This document shows, piece after piece, positions 42,106-43,248 of a DNA stretch of 43,248 bases (positions are counted from its first letter, which is position 1; each line of letters starts with the position of its first letter). Location: the NCBI GenBank assembly GCA_009783355.1, contig WRHH01000020.1, forward strand, positions 1 through 43,248, written 5' to 3'. Made by a program: the position numbers and the translations under genes. The notes beneath the pieces were generated by a model. The model saw only the letters and a program-made list of their open reading frames with translations. It ran no database searches and was not told the origin of the DNA. This DNA comes from Synergistaceae bacterium (GTDB lineage: Bacteria; Synergistota; Synergistia; Synergistales; Aminobacteriaceae).

Positions 42106-43245
42106 TCATTTTTGAAGTATATATGTTCTAAGAGGCGGAAACCCGTTGAAAAAAACTGAGCAGTAAGTAGATGTATATGCTCCGGTAGTGAAAAAATAGA
42201 TTCTGTCTCCTTCCTGAATAGATTCCGGTAACATGTAGGGGACTTTTTCGTACATCACATCAACGCTGTCACAGGTTGGCCCTGCTACCGTATATGGGAT
42301 CATTTTGCCTGAACGCTCGGAGTATATGGGATAGCGTATGCATTCATCCATCGTTTCTATCATCCCGCCAAACTTTCCGATGTCGAGATATAGCCAGGAC
42401 CTGCCTCCACTTGTTGCTTTTTGCGAAATCTGTATGACTTCCGCAGCCAATATTCCAGAATCTCCGGTCATGTATCTGCCGGGTTCAACTATCGTTTTTG
42501 GGATATCGTTTCCGAACACCTCGACCATGTATTCCATTATTTCAGCGCCGTAAGCGACGGTTTCGGGGATAGGGTGGTTATATCTCACGGGGAACCCTCC
42601 ACCGAGGTTCACCAAGTCAAGTTTTATCCCGCGCTCGGATGCCCCGTCGAAAACGCTTTTCGCGTCCCACAAGGCTTCCCGCCACTGCGATATATAATAC
42701 TGTTGCGAACCGACATGGAACGACACTCCGCGAGCTTTCAGCCCAAGTTGATGCGCCAGTGCCAATACTTCGACCGCCATGTCGGGGTAGCAGCCGAATT
42801 TTCTGGACAGCGGCCATGAGGCCCCTATACCTTCTGAAAGTATCCTGCAAAAAACCTGCGAGCCGGGCGCGTTCTCGGCTATCTTGCGCACGTCGTTCTC
42901 GCAGTCGGTCACGAATAGCCTGACGCCTTTTGAATAAGCGTACGCTATATCGCGGGCTTTTTTTATGGTATTTCCGAGGCTGACGCGCGAAGGATCGATC
43001 CCCAGCCCGAGCACTAAATCGATTTCATAGATAGTGGCCACATCGAAGTAACTGCCTTTTTCGGCGAGGAGTTTGATGACTTCGGCTTCAGGGTTCGCCT
43101 TGACCGCGTAGTAAACGTCCGATTGCGGCAGGGCGTTGCGCAGGTCGTCATATTTTCTCGCGACTATATCGAGGTCTATCATTATGAACGGAGTTTGTTT
43201 ATCCATACCAAACTTTTTGAATTTGTCGAATTCCTCAAACGACAT
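42106..43245 (-). CDS. Alanine-racemase-fold (group IV) basic amino-acid decarboxylase, ornithine/lysine type
   Basis: This 379-residue PLP enzyme of the ornithine/diaminopimelate/arginine decarboxylase group IV has the Schiff-base Lys in DVYYAVKANPEAEVIKLL. It also shows YFDVATIYEIDLVLGLG, VSFHVGSQQYYISQW, NLGGGFPVRYN, TIVEPGRYMTGDSG and the C-terminal VAGPTCDSVDVMYE with the catalytic Cys. This C-terminal Cys motif and the overall length fit ornithine/lysine rather than diaminopimelate decarboxylases. Its product would be putrescine or cadaverine. The ATG lies two codons inside the window edge, so a slightly longer N-terminus outside the window cannot be excluded. It leads the operon with butyrate kinase, regulator, thyA and the DHFR fusion. 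Confidence 0.9.
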   Translation of the reverse strand: MSFEEFDKFKKFGMDKQTPFIMIDLDIVARKYDDLRNALPQSDVYYAVKANPEAEVIKLLAEKGSYFDVATIYEIDLVLGLGIDPSRVSLGNTIKKARDIAYAYSKGVRLFVTDCENDVRKIAENAPGSQVFCRILSEGIGASWPLSRKFGCYPDMAVEVLALAHQLGLKARGVSFHVGSQQYYISQWREALWDAKSVFDGASERGIKLDLVNLGGGFPVRYNHPIPETVAYGAEIMEYMVEVFGNDIPKTIVEPGRYMTGDSGILAAEVIQISQKATSGGRSWLYLDIGKFGGMIETMDECIRYPIYSERSGKMIPYTVAGPTCDSVDVMYEKVPYMLPESIQEGDRIYFFTTGAYTSTYCSVFFNGFPPLRTYILQK

Positions 43246-43248
43246 GTA

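Overview
This window reads as a chromosomal segment of an anaerobic, amino-acid- and organic-acid-fermenting Gram-negative bacterium, most probably a member of the Synergistota (Synergistetes). The Gram-negative envelope is shown by a KDO-8-phosphate synthase and an ExbB-ExbD-TonB set. The Synergistota call rests mainly on the C-terminus of the second gamma-glutamyltransferase (around 11995-12073), where a Gly-Gly-Cys motif, a hydrophobic helix and a basic tail match the Synergist-CTERM sorting signal. The metabolism (citrate lyase, butyrate kinase, NAD-linked [NiFe] hydrogenase) fits. This is inference from gene content; no marker gene is present.

Layout. 1-1133 (-): a TnpB-type IS200/IS605 protein running off the left edge, with a cluster of hairpins behind its start. 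1437-5512 (+): citrate fermentation operon citD-citE-citF plus a CitMHS citrate carrier. 5509-5706: a block of heptamer repeats between convergent genes. 5697-6242 (-): iron-sulfur flavoprotein/FMN reductase. 6617-12076 (+): two tandem exported gamma-glutamyltransferases, the second with Ig-like domains, a Pro/Gly repeat stalk and a surface-sorting tail. 14635-12171 (-): DUF1778/GNAT toxin-antitoxin pair, a second GNAT and an Ldh_2-family dehydrogenase. 14763-15260 (+): exported PNPOx-like protein. 19108-15702 (-): DUF362 ferredoxin-like protein, AlbA_2/Schlafen-type regulator with an in-frame VNTR, and kdsA. 19200-24629 (+): a tightly overlapping operon of deaminase, exbB, exbD, tonB, rqcH and a MATE exporter. 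29560-24753 (-): two paralogous class A penicillin-binding proteins. 29802-36616 (+): hoxF-hoxU-hoxY-hoxH type [NiFe] hydrogenase and uvrC. 36760-38397 (+): AAA-ATPase/PD-(D/E)XK protein. 43245-38441 (-): type III-fold amino-acid decarboxylase, butyrate kinase, LuxR-type regulator with a degenerate receiver, thyA, and a dihydrofolate reductase fused to a GNAT domain.

How the parts fit: citrate enters through the CitMHS carrier and is cleaved to acetate and oxaloacetate. Surface gamma-glutamyltransferases could release amino acids from gamma-glutamyl peptides. Reducing equivalents can be vented as H2 by the NAD(P)-linked hydrogenase, and butyrate kinase can yield ATP from acyl phosphate. The most unusual feature is a family of GTTAGGA/TCCTAAC heptamer repeats at four places. 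The stop codons of five different genes lie in or directly against these repeats, which suggests a repeat that settles at gene 3' ends and may act as a terminator. No CRISPR array, rRNA or tRNA gene was recognised.
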